64,000 nt of DNA from NCBI GenBank assembly GCA_028280945.1, contig JANQKV010000035.1, positions 62,001 through 126,000 on the forward strand, in the 5' to 3' direction. The notes under the pieces were generated by a model. That model had not been told where the DNA came from, ran no database searches, and saw only the letters and a program-made list of their open reading frames with translations. Of this stretch, positions 27,801-35,500 are shown in pieces. This DNA comes from Opitutaceae bacterium (lineage in GTDB: Bacteria; Verrucomicrobiota; Verrucomicrobiia; Opitutales; Opitutaceae). Both the position numbers and the translations under genes were made by a program. Positions within the stretch are counted from its first letter, which is position 1; each line of letters opens with the position of its first letter.

Positions 27801-29142
27801 CGCTGGCACCGTGTTGCGGTTCGCCGACGAGGATCACTGGCAGCGCTTTGCCGAAGTGGCCCCTGCGTTGGCCGATGCCAGGGAGGAGGCGGCCTTTGCC
27901 ATTGCCGACAGCGGGGTCAAGGTCCGTCGCATCGCTAAGTCGTCGCCGAAGCGGGTGCCTGCCCAAGCGGTCGAAATTTCCCCCGAAAAGTCTTATGTGA
28001 TCTCCGGCGGTGGCGGGGGCTTGGGTCTCGAAATGGCCGCCTGGTTGGTGGCACAAGGTGCCCAACACCTGGTGCTGAATGGTCGGACAGAGCCATCTGA
28101 TGCCGCCAGCGAGCGCATCGCGGCGTGGAAGGAGCAGGGCGTTGCCGTCAGTTGGGTGGGATCCGATCTCCGGGACGAGTCAATGGCCATGAAACTCTGG
28201 GATGCCGCCCGAACCCTGGCTCCGTTGGGTGGCTGGGTGCACGCGGCCGGACTTTTGCGGGACCATCTCATGCCGGATCTTTCCGAGGAGGACTTTGCGG
28301 CGGTCTGGCAAGCGAAGGCCGGCTCTGCCCAAAACCTCGTGGCGGCTTTGGGTGACACGACCCTCGATTTTATCGGGTTTTACTCCTCGATCGCATCGGG
28401 GTTTGGATCGGCCGCCCAGAGTAATTACGCGGCAGCGAACGGATACCTCGATGGCCTGGCGGAATCACTGCGTTTGCGAAGCCAGCCGGCCGTTAGTCTT
28501 CGGTGGGGACCCTGGGCTCGGGTGGGTATGACCGCTCGCCTCGGCAAGGCCTCGCGCGAGCGCCTGACGGGCTGGGGCTTTGGCCAGATCGACCCGGCTG
28601 AAATCGGCCCGTGGCTGGGGCGTTTGCTGGCGGCGGAGAACGATCCGCTGATTCTCCCGCTGGACCTGGCAAAGTTCCGGGAGGCCCTGGGGACGCCGGT
28701 GCCCGGCATATTCTCCCGCATGTTACCGGCGGAGACGGCGACCGCCGGCGAATCCCCTCAGCCCGGGATCGACTGGGCGCGGCTTCCGGTCGACGAACGC
28801 GGGGGACGGATGCAACGCATGGTTCGTGAAACCATCGCGAAAATCCTGGGCCTGTCCGGGGGGGAGGCGGTTTCGCTGACCAAGGGGTTGTTTGACCTCG
28901 GCATTGATTCCCTCTCAGCGGTTGATCTCAAAAACCGCCTGCAGACGGTGCTCGGTATCAAGATTCCGGCTACGTTGGTCTTTGATTATCCCACCGTGCC
29001 GGCGATTCGTGATTTTCTGCTCACCAAGGTCGCTCCGGCGGACGCGGTTACGGAAGCTTCGGCGAACCAGACGGATTCTGCATTGGATGATCTGGCCGAA
29101 GACGATCTTGAGGCACTTCTCGCCAAGGAGTTGGGCGACTAG
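21874..29142 (+). CDS. FAAL-ACP-KS-AT-DH-KR-ACP loading and first PKS module
   Basis: 2422 residues. Domain order: acyl-AMP ligase (about 1-560, F-T-S-G-S-T-G-A-S-K-G); ACP (about 572-650, G-G-H-S602-L); ketosynthase (about 663-1095, S-A-C843-S-S-T, E-G-H-G-T-G-T, K-T-N-I-G-H); acyltransferase (about 1190-1500, G-H-S1291-V-G-E, H-A-F-H, the malonyl-type motif); dehydratase (about 1560-1850, H1596-L-V-H-G-R-M-V-A-P and D1762-C-S-L-Q); ketoreductase (about 2030-2260, G-G-G-G-G-L-G, Y2185-A-A-A-N); ACP (about 2290-2380, D-S2346-L-S). There is no ER, so a 2,3-unsaturated chain is expected. It activates a fatty acid as acyl-AMP, loads it in cis and extends it once. The acidic C-terminal helix (D-D-L-A-E-D-D-L-E-A-L-L) is a probable docking element. 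First gene of the biosynthetic operon. Confidence 0.93.
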   Translation: MPLFNSPSDLTTELEGFAWSERLALSARNDQRGVTHYDEVGGHRFQSYAELWNEAATILGGLQAANLAPGVAIVLQADSSRDFLAGLWACFLGGYVAVPVLMPPTYAQDSAPRRKVFQALDQVEGSAVLINDAHLTAFRSALAELNVSAPVFTFESVRLAPAGRVVPSTLDRAALMLFTSGSTGASKGVPLTEGNLAAMAAGTVEMNGFGTDDVALNWMAADHVGAVVFLGLVPVFAGCSQVQVPTNYILQQPTRWLDLIDRHQASISWAPNFAFSLVLDSEEKIRAGEWDLSSMRFLVNAGEPIVARTARKFLRVMESRGLPSDALRPAFGMSETCSGITWSLGFTLAETTDDQPFVSLGPTIPGAEMRVVNDAGEALRAGESGRLQVRGPSVFSGYLRREDVNAEVFQDGWFTTGDLGYLENGELFITGREKDVIIVNGANFYCHEIEGVAEEVAGVTKSFTAACGVRENAGETEELAIFFVPDESADAGVVAKALRAAIAQRIGVAAHYVVALEKSQVPKTEIGKIKRPALRTAFEQGDFSDHVVLRPAARRSGSRRRAKRSGRDCRMLQREITAIWQDILGLDEVGGDETFFELGGHSLLVVDVQQALARLVGRTVTIAELFNCPTVNTLARHFARDGSESHQEVRPAATAAGKSAGVAIIGIGCRLPGADGPEEFWDNLVNERESIRFFTADDAIAAGVDPSLARDPSFVKAAPVIDGVEEFDAGFFRYSAKEASLIDPQQRLFLETCWEAFEDAGHDPLTTPYEVGLYASAGLNTYLANNLLADPAFQAEEMGGRMLTVDSMGGFNVMITNDKDYLTTRVAYKLNLRGPVVNLQSACSSTLLAVHQAARALLDGECGMALAGGVSIKLPQYAGHQYSPGMLNSPDGHCRAYDAAAEGTIFGNGSGVVLMKRVEDAVKDGDRIYAVVRGSATNNDGGDKAGYTAPSAQGEYRVMRDAIARAGIHAETITYVEGHGTGTPLGDPIEIDALSRVFREHTDQKQFCAVGSVKTNIGHMQIASGIAGLIKTALAVKHAQIPGTLHFERANPQIDFESSPFFVSAQTRPWETNGMPRRAGVNSLGIGGSNVHVILEQAPAGADEPVRDDTGPFLLPLSAASPSALAALAGRYADRLTEDESVSLGDVCHTARIGRAQLGFRKAVVASTRDEMIAALREISDRDLALTAARPPDGLRLGFLVSGQGAQRTGMGRDLAERFPVFAGAVAECADILDTLLEVPVRQVMWPAPGDDASLINQTRFTQPALFTYSYALGELYRSWGIEPDAALGHSVGEYVGAVWAGIWELEDALRIVAKRGQLMQDAPGDGAMMAINLAAEDVAVRLATAGDDLVIAGFNGVRQTVVAGDSSAVDNFAQRLEADEILGTRLRVSHAFHSPLMNSARDGLAEEMTHAHPAEPAIDLVSNVTGKIETGIFADAKYWADHLRRPVRYADGVRSMIDAGVQVFLEVGPQPVLTGLSRADHNEDSLTWIASATRAHGEVVSVLKAVAQLWESGATVDWNALAEPFPGNRVALPTYPWQRERHWIEGTDLTRGRSGGGGFNPQNPYLGHPVRLPRSDQHVFSQAATLAGMPWVADHLVHGRMVAPGAQFLGQILTAGERIGARQPFAVDEITFASPLMLADGKDREAQLTFGAADASGRREVELISFLPDSDATTSHATGTWFRLDHLSSDRLDLKALRGELSSPVAVADHFETMARMGISLGPDFRWIDAIHTNRRGQALLRIKRPETATVSPGWHPGMLDCSLQALVAAMPAVEGQFVPFRIRQVRWLRALPEEEVQWAHATWSPPANGTPSLKGNVSLLDESGNVCVEVEGFELRAISAEDVQRALGSPLEDSLWQSTWEPVPAGGTPPQLAWHILASSKTAAKPAIDALESKGITAKWIEALPSSLEPGIGYVDLTGWNAPDPASAFRTAQSVFQRDLSTPYFYAVDAAAHPEMATSIESLWRALRWERPEGAGTVLRFADEDHWQRFAEVAPALADAREEAAFAIADSGVKVRRIAKSSPKRVPAQAVEISPEKSYVISGGGGGLGLEMAAWLVAQGAQHLVLNGRTEPSDAASERIAAWKEQGVAVSWVGSDLRDESMAMKLWDAARTLAPLGGWVHAAGLLRDHLMPDLSEEDFAAVWQAKAGSAQNLVAALGDTTLDFIGFYSSIASGFGSAAQSNYAAANGYLDGLAESLRLRSQPAVSLRWGPWARVGMTARLGKASRERLTGWGFGQIDPAEIGPWLGRLLAAENDPLILPLDLAKFREALGTPVPGIFSRMLPAETATAGESPQPGIDWARLPVDERGGRMQRMVRETIAKILGLSGGEAVSLTKGLFDLGIDSLSAVDLKNRLQTVLGIKIPATLVFDYPTVPAIRDFLLTKVAPADAVTEASANQTDSALDDLAEDDLEALLAKELGD

Positions 29143-29166
29143 TTCGGCGACGGTTTGAATTTAGCC

Positions 29167-30039
29167 ATGGCAAAAACTCTTGAGACAATCGGCGTAATTG
29201 GGGCGGGCGTGATGGGAACCGGCGTGGCCCAGAATCTCGCGCAGAAAAAAATGCAGGTTCGTTTGATCGACATTAACGAATCGATTCTGGCCAAAGCCAC
29301 CGGCCAGATTGAGCAGACCCTGCGTTTCGCCGGCATGATGGGAGGAGACGAAGAGGAAGCGGAGGATTCCGACGTCGTGATGGCGCGTATTCGGACGAGC
29401 ACCGACCTCAATGACCTCAAGGAGGTGGATTTTGTCGTGGAAAACACCACGGAGAATTGGGCCGTCAAAGCGGCGGTCTATCCCCAGATCGACGCGATCT
29501 GCCGCCCCGAGGTGGTTTTTGCGGTCAACACATCGGCGATTTCGATTACCCGGGTCGGCGGTGTCACGCAACGTCCGGAGCAGGTGGTGGGAATGCACTT
29601 CATGAATCCCGTGCCGCTCAAATCGATGGTGGAAGTGATTCGTGGCCACCATACCACCGACGATACGATTGCGACGGCCCGGCAGTTTCTCTCCCAAATG
29701 GGCAAGGAAGGCGTCGTGGTGGAGGACTATCCGGGATTTGTCTCCAACCGGGTGCTCATGCTGACCGTCAACGAGGCCGTCTTTCTCGTGCAGGATGGCG
29801 TTGCGACCGCTGAGGATGTGGATCGGATTTTTGTCGGCTGCTTCGGACACAAGATGGGGCCTTTGGGGACCGCCGATTTGATCGGCCTAGACACGATCCT
29901 CTACTCGCTCGACGTTCTCTATGAGAGCTACAATGACCCGAAGTTCCGACCCGCTCCGTTGCTCAAAAAGATGGTGGCGGCGGGCCTGCACGGCCGGAAA
30001 TCGGGCGAAGGGTTTTTTAAGTATCCGACTTTTGGTTAA
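29167..30039 (+). CDS. 3-hydroxyacyl-CoA dehydrogenase-like enzyme of extender-unit synthesis
   Basis: 290 residues from ATG 29167. Rossmann motif I-G-V-I-G-A-G-V-M-G (GxGxxG at 12-17), M-N-P-V-P and the C-terminal L-G-T-A-D-L-I-G-L-D-T fit the 3-hydroxybutyryl-CoA dehydrogenase family. Its three neighbours (ACP, acyl-CoA dehydrogenase, FkbH-like) are the set that makes hydroxymalonyl- or methoxymalonyl-ACP from a glyceryl-ACP. There the role of this enzyme is NAD(P)-dependent oxidation of the C3 alcohol of glyceryl-ACP. It follows the first PKS gene by 24 bases on the same strand. Confidence 0.88.
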   Translation: MAKTLETIGVIGAGVMGTGVAQNLAQKKMQVRLIDINESILAKATGQIEQTLRFAGMMGGDEEEAEDSDVVMARIRTSTDLNDLKEVDFVVENTTENWAVKAAVYPQIDAICRPEVVFAVNTSAISITRVGGVTQRPEQVVGMHFMNPVPLKSMVEVIRGHHTTDDTIATARQFLSQMGKEGVVVEDYPGFVSNRVLMLTVNEAVFLVQDGVATAEDVDRIFVGCFGHKMGPLGTADLIGLDTILYSLDVLYESYNDPKFRPAPLLKKMVAAGLHGRKSGEGFFKYPTFG

Positions 30040-30046
30040 ACTCGAC

Positions 30047-30289
30047 ATGGAACAATTAAAAATAGCAGACCAAGTGCGTGAGTTCGTCGGCAAGTTTTTG
30101 CAGGGCGCTGATTTTGAGGATGACGATGATATTTTCGCTCTTGGACTGGTGAATTCTCTCATGGCCATGCAATTGGTGCTCTTCCTGGAAAAGGAGTTTG
30201 GCATCAAATTCGCGAAGAATGAACTGAAGTTGGATAACTTTCGTTCCGTTGCGCGCATGACGGCCATGGTTGCTGCCAAGCAGGCGTAA
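30047..30289 (+). CDS. Discrete acyl carrier protein for the extender unit
   Basis: 80 residues. Carries the phosphopantetheine serine in G-L-V-N-S37-L-M-A-M-Q-L-V, the N-S variant of D-S found in the ACPs of methoxymalonyl-ACP and hydroxymalonyl-ACP pathways. The start at 30047 is only 7 bases after the upstream stop. It would carry glyceryl, then oxidised three-carbon intermediates, to the acyltransferase of a PKS module. The acidic run E-D-D-D-D before the motif is typical of an ACP surface. Confidence 0.9.
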   Translation: MEQLKIADQVREFVGKFLQGADFEDDDDIFALGLVNSLMAMQLVLFLEKEFGIKFAKNELKLDNFRSVARMTAMVAAKQA

Positions 30290-30305
30290 ACGTCCCCCCG
30301 TTGCG

Positions 30306-31469
30306 ATGGCTGTCTTGTCTCCATCTTCGGTTGATTTGATCGCGGCATTCAGAGCGTATGCCCGCGAACACGTGGCGCTGCGAGCCGATGCCTGGGATGA
30401 AAACCAGGAGATCCCGCGCGAGGTCTACACCGATCTTGGCACGCGAGGCTGGTTGGCCGGCCCCCTCGATGTCCGCTGGGGCGGAGCAGGTTGGAGCGCA
30501 GCGGTTTTTGGCGAGTTTTGCGCGGCGATAGGTGAAGCTTCCATGTCGCTGTTGAGCACGCTGACCGTGCACCACATGGCGATGGCCATGATCGCTCAGT
30601 GGGGCGAGGAGTCTTTGCAGGAACGGGTGTTGCCCGAACTGGCGGCGGGGCGCCTGTTGGGAGGATTCGGCCTGACCGAACCAGAGATTGGCTGCGCGGC
30701 CACGGAAATAGGCACCCGACTTCAAGCGACGGGTGACGGCTACACGGTATCGGGCCAAAAAAAGTGGATTTCCGGGGGGCAGCATGCCGATGGTTTTGTG
30801 CTGCTCACGCAGCTCGATGGAGAGTCGACGGCGGTCTGGGTCGAGCGGGCCCGGGGCGGGGTCACCAGCACGTTGATCCCGGGCATGCTGGGGTTCCGGG
30901 CGGCCATGAACACCGATCAGCGGTTCGAGGACTGTCCGGTGCCGGCGGACGCAATTCTCGGCACTGCGGGCGGGGGCTTCGCCTTTGTTTTCAGTGCGGG
31001 ATTGGATTTGGGGCGGTTCATCATTGCCTGGGGTGCCCTGGGTTTGCAGCGGGCCTGTCTGGTCGCGTCGACCCGGCGCGCGCGGAGCCGGCATCAGTTT
31101 GGCAAGCCCATCGCCGAGCATCAGTTGATTCAGCGCCATCTGGCCGAAATGCATACCGACCATCGTGCGTCGGAGGGTCTCTGCCGCCGGGCGGCGCAAC
31201 TGCGGGACGAAGGCGTGCCGTCGTCCCTCATGGAGACGGCCACGGCGAAGTATTTTGCCAGCAAGGCAGCATCCCGCATCGCTGATCGGGCGGTGCAGAT
31301 CCACGGCGCGGCCGGCTGCGGACCGGACCTGCCGATTCAACGTTACCTGCGCGATGCCCGGATCACGGAAATGATTGAAGGCAGCAACGAAATGCAGGAG
31401 ATCATGCTGGGGCAGTATTCAATATCAGAATACGCCGGCCGCTCCTCTCTCCTACCGACAGGCTTATGA
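30306..31469 (+). CDS. Acyl-CoA dehydrogenase-like flavoprotein of extender-unit synthesis
   Basis: 387 residues from ATG 30306. Conserved acyl-CoA dehydrogenase stretches include G-F-G-L-T-E-P-E, K-K-W-I-S-G-G, R-H-Q-F-G-K-P-I, V-Q-I-H-G-A-A-G-C and R-Y-L-R-D-A-R-I-T-E-M-I-E-G. In methoxymalonyl/hydroxymalonyl-ACP pathways this family oxidises the C2-hydroxyl side of the ACP-bound intermediate using FAD. The stop overlaps the next start (ATGA at 31466-31469). I see no reason to place it in fatty-acid degradation given its neighbours. Confidence 0.88.
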   Translation: MAVLSPSSVDLIAAFRAYAREHVALRADAWDENQEIPREVYTDLGTRGWLAGPLDVRWGGAGWSAAVFGEFCAAIGEASMSLLSTLTVHHMAMAMIAQWGEESLQERVLPELAAGRLLGGFGLTEPEIGCAATEIGTRLQATGDGYTVSGQKKWISGGQHADGFVLLTQLDGESTAVWVERARGGVTSTLIPGMLGFRAAMNTDQRFEDCPVPADAILGTAGGGFAFVFSAGLDLGRFIIAWGALGLQRACLVASTRRARSRHQFGKPIAEHQLIQRHLAEMHTDHRASEGLCRRAAQLRDEGVPSSLMETATAKYFASKAASRIADRAVQIHGAAGCGPDLPIQRYLRDARITEMIEGSNEMQEIMLGQYSISEYAGRSSLLPTGL

Positions 31470-32533
31470 GTAAAGCAACCGAGCAACCCAAGCTGAAGTG
31501 TTTGATCTGGGACTTGGACAATACGCTCTGGCAGGGCGTGCTGGCCGAGGGGGATGACCTGCGGCTCCGGTCGGGGGTACGGGAACTGATCGAGACCCTT
31601 GATCAGCGCGGCGTGTTGCAGTCCATCGCCAGCCGCAATGACCACGGGCCGGCGTGGGCCAAGCTGACCGAGCTGGGTTTGGCGGACTATTTTTTGGTGC
31701 CGCAGATCCACTGGGGGCCAAAGTCCGAGTCGGTCGCGGAGATTGCCCGGGCTCTTAATCTGGGCGTGGATGCCTTTGCTTTTGTCGATGACCAACCGTT
31801 TGAGCGGGAGGAGGTCACGGCCGCGCTGCCCGAGGTCCGCGTCTACGATGCCGCGGACGTCGCCTCACTGGCCGGCCGACCCGAATTCACGCCGCGTTTT
31901 GTCACGCCGGATTCGCGCCACCGCCGCGTGCTGTATCAGCGTGACTTTCAACGGAAGGCGGCCGAGGAGAAGTTCCATGGTCCCAACGAAGCGTTCCTGC
32001 GGTCACTTGACCTTAAGCTGCAGATCCGCCTGGCAGAGGAGGGAGACTTGGAACGTGCCGAGGAGCTCACCCAGCGGTCCCATCAGCTCAACACGACGGG
32101 CAAAACGTTTTCCCACCATGAGCTCGACGCGCTGCGGCAATCGGATGATCACGTGCTGCTCGTGGCGAGTCTCCGCGATCGGTTTGGAGACTACGGCAAA
32201 ATTGGCCTGGTGCTGTTGAGCACCCGCGTGGAGGTTTGGCGCATCGACCTGCTGTTGATGTCGTGCCGGGTCATGTCACGGGGGGTGGGTGGAGCCCTCA
32301 TCACCTGGCTGCGGCAGCAGGCGAAGGAGGCGGGAGTGGCGCTCCAAGCCGAATTTGTGGAGACCGGCCGCAACCGGATGATGTATGTCACTTACAAATT
32401 CGCCGGGTTTGAGGAAAAGGAGGAAACCGATGGTGTGACGCTTCTTGAGAACGACCTGTCGGCCATCCCGGACCTGCCGAACTATTTTACGATAGAGGCC
32501 GGCATTTTCCTTGCTGCCGGGGCCGCCCCATGA
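31466..32533 (+). CDS. FkbH-like glyceryl transferase/phosphatase
   Basis: 355 residues. HAD-type motif W-D16-L-D18-N-T-L-W-Q-G, then F-V-D-D-Q-P-F, and a C-terminal GNAT-like part with L-L-M-S-C267-R-V-M-S-R-G-V holding the cysteine expected to carry the glyceryl thioester. Known FkbH enzymes take 1,3-bisphosphoglycerate, remove phosphate and load D-glycerate onto an ACP. It begins the extender pathway with the neighbouring ACP. The gene overlaps both neighbours by ATGA. No FkbG-type O-methyltransferase is present in the set, so the unmethylated hydroxymalonyl-ACP is the simplest expected product. Confidence 0.92.
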   Translation: MSKATEQPKLKCLIWDLDNTLWQGVLAEGDDLRLRSGVRELIETLDQRGVLQSIASRNDHGPAWAKLTELGLADYFLVPQIHWGPKSESVAEIARALNLGVDAFAFVDDQPFEREEVTAALPEVRVYDAADVASLAGRPEFTPRFVTPDSRHRRVLYQRDFQRKAAEEKFHGPNEAFLRSLDLKLQIRLAEEGDLERAEELTQRSHQLNTTGKTFSHHELDALRQSDDHVLLVASLRDRFGDYGKIGLVLLSTRVEVWRIDLLLMSCRVMSRGVGGALITWLRQQAKEAGVALQAEFVETGRNRMMYVTYKFAGFEEKEETDGVTLLENDLSAIPDLPNYFTIEAGIFLAAGAAP

Positions 32534-35500
32534 GCGCTTCGAAACAAGATCTGATGGCGCGGTCGCTCGCCGAAATCCGGCGACTGAAGGCGGAAAACGC
32601 CGCCTTGCGCAAAGGAACCGATGAACCGATCGCCATCGTTGGCATGGCCTGCCGTTTTCCCGGCGCGGACAACGCCGCGGAGTTTTGGGAGATGCTGTGC
32701 GAGGGACGCAGCGGAATCACCGAGGTGCCGCCGGAGCGCTGGTCGCTGGATGACTACTACGACGAGGACGGTGAGGTTGCCGGCAAGTCGGATTCCAAAC
32801 ATGGGGCGTTTCTCAACGACGTGGACAAATTCGACGCTGCGTTTTTCGGCATTTCACCCAAGGAGGCGCGCAGCCTCGATCCACAGCAACGCCTGCTGCT
32901 GGAGATGGCGTGGGAAGCGATGGAGTCGGCCGGGGTGGCGCACGACCAGCTGATCGCGCGCGAGGTGGGCGTGTTCGTGGGCATGAGTGGCCTCGACTAT
33001 GCCGTCCGTTTGCTGGCGCCCGGCAACGAGGAGTTGATCGATCCCTATTTCGGCACGGGGGTGGCCATGAGCCCGGCAGCGGGCAGGCTGTCCTATTTTC
33101 TCAAGGTGACCGGTCCCTCGATGGTCATCGACACGGCGTGCTCATCCTCGTTGGTGGCGTTGCATTCGGCCTGCGAAAGCCTGCGCCGGAACGAGTGCGA
33201 AGCGGCCTTCGCTGGCGGCGTTTCGCTCATCTTGTCGCCCGCCATGTCGATCAATTTTTCGAAATCCGGTTTGCTGGCCCCGGACGGGGTGTGCCGGCCG
33301 TTCGACGATGCGGCGCAGGGTTATGCCCGGGGGGAAGGCGTTGGCATGGTACTGCTCAAACCACTTTCGGCCGCCCGGCGCGACGGCGACCGGATTCTGG
33401 CCCTGGTGCATGGTTCGGCGGTCAACCAGGACGGCGGCAGCAGCGGACTCACCGTGCCCAGCGGGCCGTCGCAACAGCGGGTGATTCGGCGGGCACTGGC
33501 GCAATCCCGTCTGTCGCCCGCGCAGATTGATTACGTGGAGACGCATGGCACGGCCACCCCCCTGGGAGACCCCATTGAAGCAGGGTCACTGGCGGCGGTT
33601 TTTGCCGATGAGCGTGAGGAACCCCTGCGGATTGGGTCCGTCAAGTCCAACCTCGGCCACCTGGAAGCGGCGGCTGGCATTGCGAGCCTTTGCAAGACGG
33701 TGCTCGCGCTGCAGCACGGTGAGTGGGTGCCGCACCAGAACTTCCGCACACCGAGCCGGCACATCGATTGGAACGAGTCGAAGCTCGAAGTCGTGACGGA
33801 GCACCGGGCGTGGCCGCGGGGGGATCGTCCCCGTTATGCCGGCGTGAGCGGCTTTGGTTTCGCCGGAACCAACGCGCACGCGGTGCTCGGGGAAGCGCCA
33901 GCGGAGGAAGCTGCCGAGACCGCTCCTCGGTCGGGGGAAACCTTGGTCTTGAGCGCGCGTTCGGGACCGGCTCTCGATGCGGCGCTGGCGCGCTGGGAGG
34001 CTTGGCTGGGCACGTCCCCGGCGGTGCCCTGGCCGGCGGTGGTGCATACCAGCCAGGCGGGCCGGACGGCGTTTGAGCATCGCGCGGCGATTTGGGCGCA
34101 AGATGCGGAGGGCGCCCGGCAGGCCCTGGCGCGGTGGCGGGAGAAGAATCGTTCACGCGGTCTGGTTGTCGACGAAGCGGTCGAGGAATCGTCGAGTCTG
34201 GCCACCGCTTTCGTTTTTACCGGCCAAGGATCACAGTATCGCGGCATGGGCCGCGAGCTCTACCGGACCTCGTCGGTTTACCGGGAGACCGTTGACGAGT
34301 GCGCCGCGGTGGCGGAGCCGTTGCTGGGCCGCGATATTCGGGAGCTGATGTTCGGGGAGGGCGAGGCGGCCTCCGACGCTACGCAGGCAGATGCCATTTT
34401 TGGTGGCGGGAACGATCCGGCCAGCGATGATCCGATCAACGAAACCCAACATACCCAGGTCGTGATCTTCGCCACCGAGGTGGCCCTGGCGCGATGGTGG
34501 CAGTCAATCGGGGTCAAACCCTCCGTGGTGCTGGGCCACAGCATCGGTGAATATGCCGCCGCCTGCACCGCCGGGGTGTTTTCGGTGGCGGACGGGGTGC
34601 GGCTCACCGTGGGACGCGGCAAGCTCATGCAGGAGTTGTCCGGCGAAGGTCGCATGTTGACGGTATTCGGCGAGCGTGAAGTCGTGGAGCCGCTGATCGA
34701 GGACCACTCGGACCGCGTGGCTTTGGCCGCCGAGAATGGTCCCGGTATTCTTCTGCTTTCCGGCGATGGTCCGACGATCGATCTCCTGGCGGAAAAACTG
34801 GAAGCCGCCGAAGTGCGGGTGATGCCGATGGCGATCTCGCATGCGTTTCATTCCCCGCTCACCGAGCCGGTGTTGCCGAAGTTCAGGGAGTTGGTGGAAA
34901 GTGTCTCGCTCAGTTCGCCGCGCGTCCCCTTGATTTCCAATGTTTCCGGAGAGTGGGTGACCGACGAAATGGCCAAACCCGACTATTGGGTGCGCCACCT
35001 GCGTGATTCCGTGCAGTTCTGCGCGAGCATGAATTTGCTGCACGAACAGCGTCCCGACTTCATCATCGAGGTGGGTCCACAGCCGACGCTGATGGGATTG
35101 GACTTCTGTTTCCAAGCGACCCGCGCCGCTACCAGATCGAATGCCCGGTGGCTGGCGTCCCTGCGGGCGGGAGCCGAGTCCTGGGTGATCCTCAGCGAAA
35201 GCATCGGACGGCTGTGGGCGAAGGGCGTGAAGATCAATTGGTCTGCGGTGCAGGAGGGCCGCGAGCTTGGCCGGGTCGACGCCCCGGCTTATGCCTTTCA
35301 ACGTCGCCGCTACTGGTTGGAGGCCGCGGTGAACTCGACGCCTATTGGAGATGCGGGGGAAGCGGAAGCCGGGGAGGTGGAGACCCCCGTTCCGGTTGAA
35401 CCGGCCAAGCCGGAGGTGACCGAAACGATCCGTGATGACCGTCCGATCGATGCCATCGTGAAGGAGTTTGTGGTCTCGACGGTTTGTGAAGTCAGTGGAT

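Noticed and set aside
21874..29142. Methylmalonyl specificity of the acyltransferases
   Set aside because: Both ATs have H-A-F-H, which goes with malonyl-type extenders; the Y-A-S-H motif is absent.
29167..32533. Methoxymalonyl-ACP pathway
   Set aside because: No FkbG-type O-methyltransferase is in the set. The fused methyltransferase at 10366 could replace it, so this is set aside but not excluded.
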